The translations under genes were made by a program, and so were the position numbers. Under the pieces are notes generated by a model. That model was not told the origin of the DNA. It saw nothing but the letters and a program-made list of their open reading frames with translations, and ran no database searches. This document shows positions 45,105 through 58,299 of a DNA stretch of 64,000 nt, piece by piece. Origin of the DNA: Phylloscopus collybita. Lineage: Eukaryota; Chordata; Aves; Passeriformes; Phylloscopidae. The DNA is taken from positions 4,877,001-4,941,000 of the forward strand of contig JAJNNQ010000075.1 in the NCBI GenBank assembly GCA_027886175.1. Direction: 5' to 3'. Positions within the stretch are counted from its first letter, which is position 1; each line of letters opens with the position of its first letter.

Positions 45105-48100
45105 TATTTTAAAATAAATATTGCATACCTAGGTAAGTAATGTACTAAAAAGTAAGTTTGCATATCATAGCTCACAACTATTTTAAAAGAGATGAGCTCC
45201 ATGATGTTTGCTTTAATGCAAGAAAAGTCAAGTTCAACACTTTGCTCTGCATTCTACAGCTCTCATCATTTTATTGTCCCGTGGTTAGTGTTGATGGGAA
45301 AGTGCCAGTATGCTTAAAAATCCCAGGGGACTTTCTGCCTCCTGACAATGCCATGGGTGCTTTCAACTCAAGCGAAATGAACAAACACCCTACTGTACAA
45401 ATCTAAGGTTCTGAAGATCTCCTTAAAGCAGTATCAAAATACTTTGCTAAGTGACCTTGGCAGCTGGGGTTATGTGCAACAAGTAAATCTACCTTATGAA
45501 ATTTCCAACATTTACCATGTGCAGGCACACACGAGTTGGAACAGGAATTTATGCACCATCCTGCTCTTCTGCAGACACAGTAATCTTGTGTGTGTTAGAG
45601 CTGATGTGATCCCACATTTGTTATGTAGGTAACTACATGCCCATTATAATGAACATTAGTGCTCGTGCTGCGTTTTGAAAATCATATTTTATTTCCTATA
45701 TGAGACTAATGGTGATTTATTGACTGCACTAAAACAGCTCATTGGTGGATTTGTTTAGAACAAAAGCCAGTTCAACCGACTCAATGACATCGAGCTGCTA
45801 ATGGGGAATTTTAACAACAAAAGAAAATAGCTCCTATTGTTCCTTTGATTTAGGCTATGAAGCTAGGCAAAAAATCCACTGAAACATTATTCTCTTATTC
45901 TCTACCATGACTGGTTCTGGCTAACAGTTGTGTTGATATCCTCTTAGCAACAGTGAATAGCTCCTAAATAGGCTTTATCAGTATTTCAGTCCATTCCTGG
46001 CACAAAAATTATACAGAGGAATGTGAATAAATTCTGAATTGGTGGGTTGTTTAAAAAAAAAATAAAAAAGGATGTATTACAATATAATTTGTTTAATAGC
46101 TTTTTGAAAAAGCAGATGTGCAGATAGCATATTAAGCTAAATTAGATGTTAAAAGAATGAGGTATTTGCTTGCTTGGTATTTCAGCAATAGAAGCCTTTC
46201 AGGCTGGCTGTATACAGGTGGTTTTCAGTAATTATTAGTTATTTAGATTATTAGTGACTTGCTGATGTTGAAGTACCAGAGTGCTTCATTTTAACGCATG
46301 TTGTTGTGTGGGCATTGGGGCTGACTTCCAGACTGGTTTGGCTTCCACAAATTGCAGTTAATGTGAGCTGCAGGTGTTTAGAAGCTCTTCAAAGCAGAGG
46401 TGAGCAGAGACATAAAAGCTCTGCTCTGCCTGCAGTGCTCTTACAGCTGCAGCCCCCACGCCTCCCCTCACATTTAGAGTTAAGTAACATCAAAGCTCAA
46501 GTGTCATCCATGAGATTTTGGGAATTTTAAATTCTCTATTCAGGTGGTTTGATTGCTATAGAAGGCTACCCAGAACAAAAATTAATCTCCCTTCTCCCAG
46601 GAGAGAAGTTTGCCAGGGTTTTAGAGGACTTTAAGTTTTAGACTGGCTTTTTATTGATTTATTAAAATTTTCCTGTTTTGTGTTTAAAAAATTAAACATT
46701 AACGACAGTGCAGTTGAGACAATGTGTCTTGCAGCCTCTCCAAATTTATTATTTCAAATGAAATAGAGGTCTTTCTTCTATTAAAACTCAGAAAAGATTA
46801 AAAAAAATCCACTAGTATTTTTAATACATTGAGATATATTTTATATCTATTCCTGTATGCATTAAGAGTGGTGAAGGATACGGTGACAAGAGGAACAACA
46901 TTTTCATGTAGGTTGACCTTTATGTTACCCTGCCAGGAAACTTATATCACCTTCCAGTCTTCTCATTCATCCTGCTTTAGACTCTTCACCTTTGTTCATC
47001 TCTTTCACAATACAGATTTTGAGGAGAACCCAGGAGAAAGGTGGTGACCTTTCTGCTGCAAAGACCGGCCTATAGATGTTAGCAGTGGAGAAAATAGTAA
47101 ATTTACAATTAACACATTTAATTTAATTTTTTATTCTAGAGGTAATGCTTTCCTACAATTTAAAACAAAGTTGTGTGAAGTAAGAAAATGAAAGGTACTA
47201 GCCAGTATTTCCAGGTTTTGATTTCTCTCAATATTCTTTAAATTAGGCTCAAAATATGAATACAGAAAGAGCTAGAATACTGTGGAGATTTTTTTCAGGG
47301 CTGACCCAGTCTATTAATTTGTCCACATATTGATGCAGTTTACAATAAGCACAGGTATGGATTTAAGTTTGCAACCCTAAGAGTCTTTTTCTTTAGTCAG
47401 CCCTGCACCAATGACATCTGGACTTTCAGTCTCATTTCTTCCCCTCCTGCTCTTACCCCTAACTTTACACTATGGCTGACATGGGCAATATGAAGCAAGG
47501 AACAAGAAGTGTCCCTTAGCTTGTGCATCCTGCAGTCCTTCACCTTTACAGCCTGATCCCTGGATCTCCCAGGCCAAAGACCCCTGTGCTTGTTGGAGCA
47601 GCCTGCAGTGCTCATCTCCATCCTGGGCTCCTCTCACAGGCACTGCTCCATTTCCCCTCCTGCACCCAGGCCTGCAGGGCTGAGGAGCACAGAGAGGTTC
47701 AGGGGGATCTGTACCAGCTGTGAATCCCACAGCTGGGAGCAGCTCTGTGTAGGTGTTTGCCAGGGCCCTGCTGTGAAAGCTCAGAAAGCTGCAGTGCTTC
47801 TACCTGCTTCCCTCTTGAGACAGTACTTACAGCCCTTCTTGCTTGTCTGATCATTCTCAGGCTGTATTTGGGATGAAAGGACATTGAGGAGGTGAACCTG
47901 ATAGCATTTGTGTAACACTTAATGATTTTTTTTTTCTTACAGGTATGACTAATGAGTTATTAATTTAATTTTGTTCTGAAATATACTTGCTCCTGTAGGA
48001 AGGGCCACAGTAGCTCTGCTGTGGAATTTCTCCACAGTTGATGAGTTTCTCAACAGTTGATGACATTTTTCTACATATGCCAGCAAATATGGCACAAATA

Positions 48101-48279
48101 CCCTTTCCCCTTTTATTTTTCCTGTTGTAACAACACAGATGTGCAGTTTTAAATGCCCTGATTTAGCTGTGCCTCTTGGGAGGGATCATCTTTATGCTGT
48201 AGATTTACAGTCAGGCACCATGACTAGATTTAGCTGTCTGTCAGCATGTCATGGCTGCAAAGGACTGCAAAGCTTTGTC
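45105..48279. other. Unique non-coding DNA
   Basis: Includes a GC-richer, CpG-poor segment at about 47440-47870 with overlapping chance frames on both strands. No mobile element or gene recognised. Confidence 0.5.
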
Positions 48280-48450
48280 ATATCATTACTAATTTCAGTT
48301 GGAAGGCACCCCTGGGGACCTGGCCCGTCCCATACCCTAAACAGGGAGGCCTTTGAAGATATACTCAGTTGCACAGGCCCATGTCCTGAAGAGTTTTAAA
48401 ATATCTCTAGGGATTGAGATTCCATCAGCTCTCTGGGCAAGTTACTGAAG
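48280..48450 (-). mobile_element. CR1-like 3' fragment, degraded
   Basis: 'tttcagttggaaggcacccc' near the left end, 'aaaatatctctagggattga' and 'ctctctgggcaagttactga' follow the CR1 3' region in reverse complement with many changes. Confidence 0.75.
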
Positions 48451-49252
48451 CAAAATCACCCAGAGTAAATATTTCCCTTACCTCTGATCATAATTTACTT
48501 TGCTGCATTTTATGCCTATTGTCATCTAAACTAAATATTTTGGCTGATGTTATCAACTTCTACTTGTATATAAGGTGATTCTTTGTTGTTTATGCAGAGT
48601 TCTCAGTGGACAGAGAAAACTGTTGTAGGGAGGTTTCTTACTGCAGAAAGAGTGACAGAACTCATAGGGTTTAACCTGTTTTTTGTATAAATCCTGAGTG
48701 TTCTGAGCAATGCCTTAGTTAGGCTAAAACTGTACTGGACCCTACTGGACTGCTTTCAGCATCAGGTGCAGGTTTCGGATTTGCCCAAATCAATCAAAAT
48801 AACTCAGAGCACCATGAGGAATCACTTCAACTGTTGAATGCTGAGTCCTACCAAACCCATGTAATTCCTCATCTGTGAATGAAGAAAGGCCACTAAACTA
48901 CCTTGGGGATATCGATATCCAAATAACATATGAGCAGAAATACTTAGATAAGGAGAGAGGGAAACAAGTGAGAAATGACTCTGCAGAGTCGAGTTAGAAG
49001 ATAAGAAGACTTTCTTATTAATGGTTAAGATGTGAATCCTTTAATAGAAAGAAGTGTCTGGTTTTGAGGGGTTGCTAGAAATCTTGTTCCTTACACTACA
49101 TGTTTGGCTTTTCTATGTAATTGAGCATAGATCTATTTATTTCATTTCCACTGCTTCAGGCCAGATAAGGATTTTGTTCTTAGGTTATTTTCATTTTCAT
49201 TTAGTGCCCATTGTGCAATGGTACTGCAGTGATTGAGCAGGCAATAGAATGC
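48451..49252. other. Unique non-coding DNA
   Basis: No gene or element recognised up to the solo LTR. Confidence 0.5.
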
Positions 49253-49420
49253 TGTATTGGGTTTGTGTGGTAAGGTTTTGTAGCAGGGGGTTACAGGGGT
49301 GAGAAGCTGCCAGAAGCTTCCTCCATGTCTGACAGAGCCAGTCCCAGGCAGCTCTAAGATGGACCCACAGCTGCCAAAGATGAGGTCATCAGTGATGGTG
49401 GAAGCACTTCTGGCACAATG

Positions 49421-49430
49421 TATTTAAGAA
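49421..49430 (+). promoter_or_regulatory. LTR TATA-like box
   Basis: TATTTAAGAA lies about 170 bp into the LTR, the expected place for a short U3 promoter. The poly-A signal is some 590 bp further on, which implies an unusually long R region if both are used. Confidence 0.5.
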
Positions 49431-50016
49431 GTGGAGAAAAAATCCTGTCCAGCTGCAGCCAGAGAGAGGAGTGATAATAATATGTGAGAGCAGCAACTCT
49501 GGAAACACCTGGATCTGGGAAGGAAGGGGTAGAGGTGCTCCAGGTGCTGGAGCAGAAGTTCCCCTGCAGCTCAGGGGAGTCCGTGGGGAAAGAGCAGAAA
49601 TCAGCTGCAGTTCACGGGAGACCCCACTCCAGAGCAGGTGGACATATCCAAAGGAGGCTGTGAGCCTGTGGAGAGCCTGTGCTGGAGGTTTGCTGCCAGA
49701 ACTTGTGACCCCATGGGGAACCCCTGCTGCAGCAATTGGTGAAAGATGTGGAAAGGACTCAGGGTGGAGAAGGTAATGAAGGATGGCTCCCTTGGGAGGC
49801 ATTCCATGTAGCAGGGGAAGAGTGTGAGGGGTCCTCCTGTTGAGGAGGAAGGAGCAGCCAAAACACCATGTGGTGAACTGACCAGAATCCCCATTCCCCA
49901 TCCTGGAATAGGAAATAATAGGAAATAATATAGAATCTGGGAAGAAAGAAAGGGTGGGGGCAAAGGCGTTTTATGATTTAGGCATTTTGTTATTATCCTA
50001 CTCTGATTTGATTTGT

Positions 50017-50022
50017 AATAAA
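50017..50022 (+). terminator. LTR polyadenylation signal
   Basis: AATAAA in the last fifth of the LTR, followed by T-rich and GT-rich sequence as expected for a cleavage site. Confidence 0.55.
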
Positions 50023-50206
50023 TTAAATTTTTTCCCAAGTCACATCTGTTTTGCCCATGATGGTCACTGGTGAGTGATCTCTCTCTGTCCTTATCTCAAC
50101 CCACAAACCTTCCATCTTAATTTCTTCCTGCCCTGTGCAGCCGAGGAGGGAAGTAACAGTCTGGCTTTGATGTGCTACTGCATCCAGCCAAGGTCAACAC
50201 ACCACA

Positions 50207-50880
50207 GATTTGCTGAATAAATATTACAGATCAAGCTGAGGGAAAAAAAAATAAATGTCAAGAAATGTTTTCGTATTGGAAAGATGCTGCTTTTATCACA
50301 AAAGGTAGTAATATTGCAAGTAATTGTTGATTGTGATGAAATATTCTTTTGAGAAGGGGAAATGAACAGTAGAACTGAAACCTACTGAAACACACCAGCA
50401 ATGAAAAAGAAAAAAAACTTTAAAAAACCAGTAACAGAAAAAAATGCTCAGTACCTCTCAAAAAAGAAAAAAAACCTTGTCCAAGATTGTTCCACAGAAA
50501 GTCTGCCATAGGAAGCTCCTAAATTTGCCATTGATTTTGATTCAAAATCTAACCTTTTTCTCTGATAAATGACTTAATATTGCTTTTGTGTGATCTAGTC
50601 TATGAAGAACATGGTCAGGGGCACTGCTCAGGGTTCCCCATTCAGCCATGTCCTTGCATCTGTGACTTTCTCTCTCTGCATCTCTAAATCCACAGTGACA
50701 TTTGGACCTGCAGGAGGGATTGACCAAATGTGTTTCCTTCTTGGAGATGGACACCATGCTTTGTAATTTCACTGAAGGTCGTCCAAAATGCTTTATCATT
50801 TATAGACATAGACTGATTAAGTCGTAGACTGATTTAAGATAACTTCGAAAAGTTGCCCAAAACATCTTGGTTAGAGAAAA
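50207..50880. other. Unique A-rich non-coding DNA
   Basis: Several A7-A9 runs (50240-50475). No gene recognised. Confidence 0.5.
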
Positions 50881-50985
50881 GCCACCTGTAGGTCAGATTG
50901 CTAAGGGATACTTCCAGGTGATCTTCAAGTAACTGCATGGATGGGGATCCCACAGCCTCTCTGAACACCAATTCAAATCTCTGAT
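50881..50985 (-). mobile_element. Possible CR1 fragment
   Basis: 'cttccaggtgatcttcaagt' and 'atggggatcccacagcctct' followed by 'gaacacc' resemble the CR1 3' region in reverse complement. No octamer end is visible. Confidence 0.55.
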
Positions 50986-51824
50986 CAAAATATATACATT
51001 GGAGTATATAAACACTTCTGTTACTTGGTTTCAGAATGAAATAATTTTGTGTTTTACATAACCTTTAAAACATGTAAATCTATTTTTTCTCCTGTTTTGC
51101 CTTTATGAACCAGAAGATGAACATTTCTGTACCCAATTGCATCTGAGATCTGGAATTTCAAGAAAAGAGCAAAATATTTGGAAATCAATCACATTCTCAC
51201 CATTTTACATTTTCTTTGATTTTGTCTTCTCCCTTCTCTTAATCCAGGGTGTGGAATTTATCACTAAAAGAATTAATTCTCTCACCAGAAATGTCTCCAG
51301 GTGAAATGCACAGATAAAAGAAATAAAAAACACCCACATCACAAATTCTTTCAGGTTGGAGAGTTATTTCAAAGACAGGTTATTATTTCCCCTTAAATTT
51401 TGAACTTTGGCTGAATGATAAAACAAGCAGAAATTTTTAGAAAATAGTTGGATCCTTCTTGTTAAGGACAGCTTTGGCATCTTATTGCAGTTTCTTAACA
51501 ACTTCAGTAAATATTTAAAATGTATTGTTTAAAAATTAACACAGCAGGCATCCCTGGTGAACTGAAATAATTGAGCCTCCAGGCACCCCCATCATAATGC
51601 AGCTAATTAGAATAGTATCAGAGAATTTCAGACCAAAGAATAAACTTCTAATACTGGCTCCATAGGAAATTATAATCCATTGGTTTCTTTGAGGTCCTTT
51701 GATCTTTTCTCAGGTGCTGGAAGAACCCAAGCACCAAGGAAAGCTCTGAAAACAGCAGGCCTGAAATTTTCCATTTCAATCATCTTCCATGTATGTTTTC
51801 CCTTTTCTCACATGCAACTGGTGG
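50986..51824. other. Unique AT-rich non-coding DNA
   Basis: Nothing recognised. Confidence 0.5.
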
Positions 51825-52080
51825 TAAGGAAAAATAGGAAATGATCTCACATTGCACCAGGGGAAGTTCAGGTGGGATAATAGGAAAAACGTCTTCACTG
51901 GAACAGTGTTAAAGAGTGGAACAGGATCCCCAGGGAAGTGGTAGAGTCATCTTGGGAATTGCTCAAAGAATGTGTAGACCTGGCACTTTGCAGTATGGTT
52001 TAGTGGGTGTGATGGTACTTGGTTGAAGGCTGGACTTGATGATCTTGGAGATCTTTTCCACCTTGATGATTTTATGAGTA
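51825..52080 (+). mobile_element. CR1 LINE 3' fragment
   Basis: 'gcaccaggggaagttcaggt', 'gataataggaaaaacgtctt', 'aggctggacttgatgatctt' and 'ggagatcttttccaccttga', ending TGATTTTATGAG, a variant of the octamer end. It belongs to a different subfamily from the three related + copies. Confidence 0.95.
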
Positions 52081-53941
52081 TTATCTGCCTTTTGTTGGAA
52101 AATTCCATTTCTCTTTTCATTCACTTGGGAATTTGTTCCATTTAATTTCCTTTTATAAAAGACAAATCCTCTCCAGATGTGGAGGGTGCTAGAGTTGTGG
52201 GTGCCACCCATATTGGTGCCACAGGTGCCACTTATTGTCACTGAGAGGTGACCTGGGACAGATTTACCCCACAATTACCACCTGCATGAGCAGACACTGT
52301 AAGAAGGTCAGGTTGTGCCCATGCAGGTGGCACAATACACCTGGTGATCCCAAATACCTGGTGATTGGAGTGAGCTGCAATGAGTGAGGTGTACAACCTC
52401 CCTGAAGCTGGATCTCTTTGCTAATGGCAACATTTTCCCCATTATTCTCAAATAAGTCTCAAGATATTTTTCTATCTCTTTTCCAAGATGCCCTCAGCTT
52501 CAGAATACATATTTTCCATTGCTGGCGGGGAACTTGCTGACCCTGATGCTCCACAGAAGGGAGGAGAACCCTGTCTTGCTCCACTGCCCTGTGCCTCTGA
52601 GCAATTAATTCATTAATTCATCGCAGAGCAGAGAGAACTCAGACTGGTAGCTGTGTCAGCCCACATCCTGTTTATCCTTTTGGCCATAAAAATCCCACTG
52701 CTCTGGAGGCATATTATCTACTCTGACACTGGATTCCCCTACCCCCATAATTTTTTTTTCTCTATTGCAAGGCCCTGCTGTCTAAGATGACCTTGCCTAA
52801 TCAAGGGCTGGCTTGGAGTAAATAAAGCAATAAATACTTAATGCAGACCAGTCCTGGTGAGGTGACCCATGATGATTTCTTCTGGCTGCCCTATGGCGTT
52901 GTGTGGAGGTGTGGGTCTCTGCCCTCCATATGACTTGGAAAGAGTGAGGAGAGACTCAGCCAGCAGAAAGGACCCTCGGCTTCCCCCAGCCTGTTATTCA
53001 GGATTTCTGCTTCAACTCAGCAGCTTTTCCAGTGTAAGATGGGTTGCAGTTCTTTGAAAAACTGATGTCTCTCCTGACACCTGAAATTCCAGTCTCATCT
53101 GGGCTTTTTTCTACGGTGGCAACATTCCCTCTGCAGGGTCTGTTAAATGTAAGCTGGGTAGTCGGGAGATCACTGCACGTTTGTTATAGCAAATGAGGCA
53201 ATAAACGTCTGAGGTTATGATGGGCAGAAAAGTCAAGGTATTTATCAAATTGCCATGGGAAATAGCTTTGCCAAGTGTTAAGTAATAAACTTTCAATTAT
53301 CATCTTTATGCTCCTACTGCAGAATGCTTCTGAGATCAGATTTGCTTCTGGTGGCTCAAATAGGATCAGAGGTGAAGCTGTTTTGCTCTGTGGCCAGGGA
53401 GGTGATGCATGTCCATGTGTGTGCTTATGTACTATGCCTCTACAGCTTTCTGGTACTCTAATTTTTTTTTTTTTCTTTCCCTTTATTTTGGTATTTCTTT
53501 TTCTTTTTGTGCCTGGAGACTTCCTCCAACGTGCTGATAGTGAGGATTTTAGGATAATCCACTAAATGGCTCTTTGAAAAGTACTTACCTTTAGATTCTA
53601 AGAGATTATAATACATTGTTATTGTTGTTATCACTGTAGTATCATGCTCTGCCTGATATATACTTCCCAGCTGTATATAGGTTTCTCTATCATATCTTCC
53701 TTACGGAATAAGAGAGGATTTTCCCTTCTGCTGACACCTGGTTTGACATGCTCCCTTGTCAAAACACAAGCTGTGTTTAATGTTCAACCTGTCCTTGATT
53801 TAAGTAAAAGTCAAGTCAAGCTCAGATGAACTTTTCTCTAGAAGCAAAATTTCTGTGTCAGTTGATGAGGAAAAATGCTCAAGGGAAAAAGAATCCTCAA
53901 AATCCTCAGTAGTTAACTAAATTGATTCTCTGAAGTGAGAA
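52081..53941. other. Unique non-coding DNA
   Basis: T runs near 52748 and 53461. Chance frames up to 103 codons. No element recognised. Confidence 0.5.
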
Positions 53942-54342
53942 GTGGCTGAGGTCACTTGTCTTGTTCAGCCTGGAGGAGACTGAGGGAACAGCACATCACA
54001 GGCTACAGCTTCCTCATGAGGGGAAGAGGAGGAGCAGGCACTGATCTCTTCCCTGTGGTGACAGTGACAGGATCCAAGGGAACGGCCTGAAGTTGTGTCC
54101 CAGGAGGTTTAGGTGGGATAAAAGGAAGAGTTTCTTCCCCCAGAGGGTGGCTGGGCACTGGAACAGGCTCCCCAGGGCAGTGATCACAGCACCAGCCTGG
54201 CAGAGCTCAAGAAGTGTTTGGACAATGCTCTCAGACACATGAGGAATTCTTAGAGTTGTCCTGCGTAAGGCTGGGAGTTGGACATAATGATCCTTGTTGT
54301 TCCTTCCAACTCAGAATATTCTAGAATTCTGTGGTTCTGTGA
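53942..54342 (+). mobile_element. CR1 LINE 3' fragment
   Basis: 'gtcacttgtcttgttcagcc', 'gcaggcactgatctcttccc', 'gggtggctgggcactggaac', 'ctgggagttggacataatga' and the tail 'atattctagaattctgtgg'. Same subfamily as 24005-24480 and 40108-40452. Confidence 0.97.
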
Positions 54343-56958
54343 ACATTTATGCATGAACATTGATAAATTTTCTCAGAGGAGGCCACACATGGTCAGTTGC
54401 TACTGACAGATTCCAGAGTCCTTTTAGCCAACCTCCAAAATTATCTGAAGCATGGAAACTAATTTTTCTCCACTTCAGACTTTGTACTCTTCCCATCTTA
54501 TTTTTATACAGTGATGTTGTAATTTTTAAGACCTGCTATATCTAGAATCAGCTGCACCACCTGGCTGCTTAGCCAGCAGTTCACAAACTAGCCTTGTAAA
54601 ATCAGACTCTTTGAAAACATGCTTGTTAAAAAGCAGGCTTCCTCACAAGCTTTCTAGAGTACTGAATTCCCACTGCAATCCAATGTGTTCTTTTATACCT
54701 CTGAAATGGCTGGTGATTTCAGAGGGAGTCTGTGATATGCTGGTTCTGTAGAATTACAACCCTAACAGCTGTAACATCACTAAAAGGATTATTCCAGAGA
54801 AAGGCTGTGTCGTAAATGAGGTGTACAAAGAATGGAACTTGCAGCTGCAGCTTCCTAACTATGCCTGCTGCCAAAAATGATACTCCCCAGGAAAGTCCTA
54901 CTCTCTCTTCATTTACAGTTTTTCTTTCAAAATAGCCAAATTTTAGAAAGTTTAGGAATAAAGGGTATGAGTAAGAATTTCTGTTGGCTTCTAAAGTGGT
55001 GGAGTTTCAGATGATGAAGTCCTTGACAGATGAATGGCTGTAATGAGATGTCTGAGGGTTAGACACAGTCATGTTCATGTCTCCTCTGTCCCTCTGTGGG
55101 AAGGTTTTCCCCACCAGCCAAGGACAGTAAGGCTGGGAGGTTTCTGTGTTCACTTAAGAGTTCTGTTTATTAGACAAGGTATTGATGAAAGTAATTTTTT
55201 CCCTAAAGAAGTGTATTAGAAGCTCCCAGCACACATATCTTCTGCAGCTTCTGCTCCAGCAGGCAAACTTCTGTTTGAGGGCTGAGAATGACAGACAAGG
55301 ACTGCTGAACTGTTGGAGCCAAAAGAATGAATTTAAATTTAGGAGCTGCCAAGCAAGGCATAGGGTGGGGACATATAGTAGTAAATGAGTGTTGACTGTG
55401 ATTAAGCCACATATATCCCCACATTGGTACTTACGGTGTTCCCTTCAGCCCCCAAACCCTCTCCCTTTCCAAACTTTGCAACCAGCATTTTGGGTTTGGG
55501 GTGAAATCACCCCCAGACACTGTATTTGGGGTGTAGTTTGCTCTTTTTCATGGGCTCTAAGCATGTCCAGAAGATGCTTTCTAGACTAGGAAAATCAAAG
55601 GACATGATCAGAAGGTTTGCATGTTTTGAAGTTGCCCTCTCCCATTCCACTGAGAAATGCCAACATAGGTGCTCTGCCCAGCCAGAATTATATCAGTGGG
55701 ACCTCATCCTGAATTGCAACTACAAAGAGAGCTCTGATGGTAAAATCTCAGGTAAGGCACTAGATACAAGGAAAGAAAGCAAGTAGACACGTTCCTGAGC
55801 TTAATTTTAGCATAGTACAGCTATAAATACCCAAGCAGTTCCAGGCTTCTGAATTTTAAATGTTTGAGAAGTTTGGCCATTTTTTAATGAAAAAAAAATT
55901 CCATAAACAAAATGAAGTTTAGTTTTTGTGCAGAATTTTCTTTTCATATCAATCTGAATGGAAGAGAAATTGAATCATGATGATATTTCTTCACAAGAAA
56001 ATCTTTGCTTCAGATTTAAAAGTGTTCTGTCGAGTTCCAAGGGTTAATTATGTATTGTTACTCTGTCTCTATAGGCCTTATTACACTTGGTCTCCAACTG
56101 CAGTGTGGTGCTCTCAAAACAGAAATTATTTTTTTTCCAGACAAATAGAAACTAAAAAGAAGAAAATGCCTGTTTTGCAAATTCTTATCCAATACAAATT
56201 CATGCCCATTTTTTCATCTATATGTCTAATAGTGGATCTATAACATACTTTGAAAAATAGTGGTTCATTTTAAAATTGTGTGGTTTTATATTTTTCTTAA
56301 TGCTGCTGTAAGGGTTTGACTAAGGAAAGTGTATTGTTTCAGAGCACAATTTCAAATTGGCATTGAGCTGAAGGGATCAATAATAAATTCCAGCTCAAAC
56401 TGTGAATCTTCTGATGGTTTTCTAAATGAAATCTGCATGTGTCAGTGGTGTTTTTATCCCTCTGACACAGAAATCATGTTTTCCAGAAGCCTTGGCTGCA
56501 GAAATAATGGCTTATTACACAAGAACAGAAAAGGACAAGATATTTTAAACATGTTGTGGGAAACATCCTCCAGTGGTATAAATCCCCTTGATCTCAGTCA
56601 AACTGCACCAGTATTCACTGCCTGAACACCTGACTGATGAGAAATATTCCAGATGCCATGTTGTTCAGGTTCCATACTGTTTGATAATTAATGTTCTTTG
56701 TACAGTATCAGCCCACAAACCCATTCAGCTTGACAGGTTCGTGAGAACGCTCTTTATAATTTTTCAGAGTCATTTGTATCTCCTGATCTTAATAGTGACA
56801 TGTAGTCATATGCAAAAAAAAATTTGAAAATAGCCATTTTGCTGCCTTGGATGAGAGGGGAAACCATTTCTGGAGAAAGTTTTATTGATAGCCAAATTTG
56901 TAATATTTCATAAGTGAAGTGCAGAATTGAAGTTATTTTTCACTCTTACAGGCACAGA

Positions 56959-56977
56959 TTTTTTTTTTTTTTTTTTC
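56959..56977. repeat. Poly-T tract
   Basis: About 18-19 consecutive T, no attached element. Confidence 0.9.
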
Positions 56978-58281
56978 TGGCTTACTGTGAGCATGAAATA
57001 AGATTATGTGCAATGAGTAGGTTTCAGCAGAATCATATAATATCTCTTAGTATATCCTTATTTTAACCATGCAAATAGAAAGAAGCTTTCCATCCTGAAA
57101 AAGAAACAACAAAAAATTGCAATTAGCACATAAGTTATTGAAAGTAGTTTTATCTAAGGGAGATACAACTGGAAAGAGGGGTAAATGTGAAAGTCTACAT
57201 TGTGCCAGGGATGTACAACATTAAATGTGTTTATCCTGCAAAGATTGTATTTCTACAGTTCTCAAGTTGCTTTTAAATTTCACGGGTATCATATCAAAGT
57301 TCACTTGACGGTTCAACTGTTCAATAGCAAATTCCTGTGAGAATATGGATAATGAAAATAATGCTAGTATTCTGGTCTCTCCAGTGTACGCAGTGTTGAT
57401 AAAGTTTTAACAGTGACCTCAGATGCAACTTTGAATAAGAAGACAGATACTGTGGTTTCTATTTTCTCATTTTTCTGACATCTCCAAATAGCTGTTTAAC
57501 ATTCACAAAGCTGCTCTGTTGTCACCAGTATAACCAGAATTTTATCCAACATCCTTACTTTTATTGCAGTCAGTATATTCCAGGAATCACTGGGCTATTA
57601 CTCAGTGTGTGATGTTGTCTTTGCTGCCAAAATTTTATCTCAGAAGACACACAGATGGCCCATTTCTGCATATAAATGCCAAGTAAAGAGTGCTGGAGCA
57701 GCCTAAAGGGTGTTCATCCTGAGGGAGCTGAGTCCTTCAAGCAGGACCCTGCCCCAGTCAGAGCTGAATCTCCTTTGCAGGATCAGAGTGAGATTCTAGA
57801 CCAGGTGAAATGTTGATCCTGGCCCAAATTTGATTTTCTTGCCTATCAGTCTCTGTGGTGCTCAGCTGTTATAGACCATGGAACACTCAGGAATTGCTCT
57901 GCCATCGTCTGTCTCTGCTGTCAGGGTGGAAACACGACTGCATTTTCCTCATGACACAAGTGTAAATACTTGGGTCTCCTGTGTTCATCTGCTTCATAGT
58001 GATATTTATTCAAATGCAGAAGAACAGAACATTTCACAACTTGCTATTTATGGCCAATGAAATCATGTGCCTGCCACAGTTGTGTGTACCGTCTGTTTTC
58101 CCCCTTTTCAGCACTGTGTGAGAATTACATTTCATGGATGTCTGGCTGTTAATAGGAGGATGAAATCAGAAATCCAGAATGAATGTTTTTTCAATACATC
58201 AAGTTCACGATTGTGATTAAAACTCCAAAGATGTGTTGAGACTTTCCCCTTGACATCACACTATTTTTCTCAGATTTTAAT

Positions 58282-58299
58282 CTTTTTTTTTTTTTTTTC
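58282..58299. repeat. Poly-T tract
   Basis: About 18 consecutive T, no attached element. Confidence 0.9.

Larger units (their letters stand above)
49253..50206 (+). mobile_element. Solo LTR of an avian endogenous retrovirus
   Basis: The element runs from TGTATTGGGTTTGTGTGG to CAACACACCACA, about 954 bp, with TG...CA ends. Inside are 'gagaagctgccagaagcttc', a TATA-like TATTTAAGAA at 49421-49430, and AATAAA at 50017-50022 near the end. The last ~70 bp ('gccgaggagggaagtaac', 'catccagccaaggtcaac') resemble the 3' end of a common passerine LTR as I recall it. No gag, pol or env sequence is adjacent, so it is a solo LTR left by recombination. Flanks AATGC and GATTT show no target-site duplication. 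Open frames inside (antisense 49901-49389 and others) are incidental. Confidence 0.85.

Noticed and set aside
49389..50038. Antisense frames of 170 and 145 codons
   Set aside because: They lie within the solo LTR on the opposite strand and resemble no known protein.
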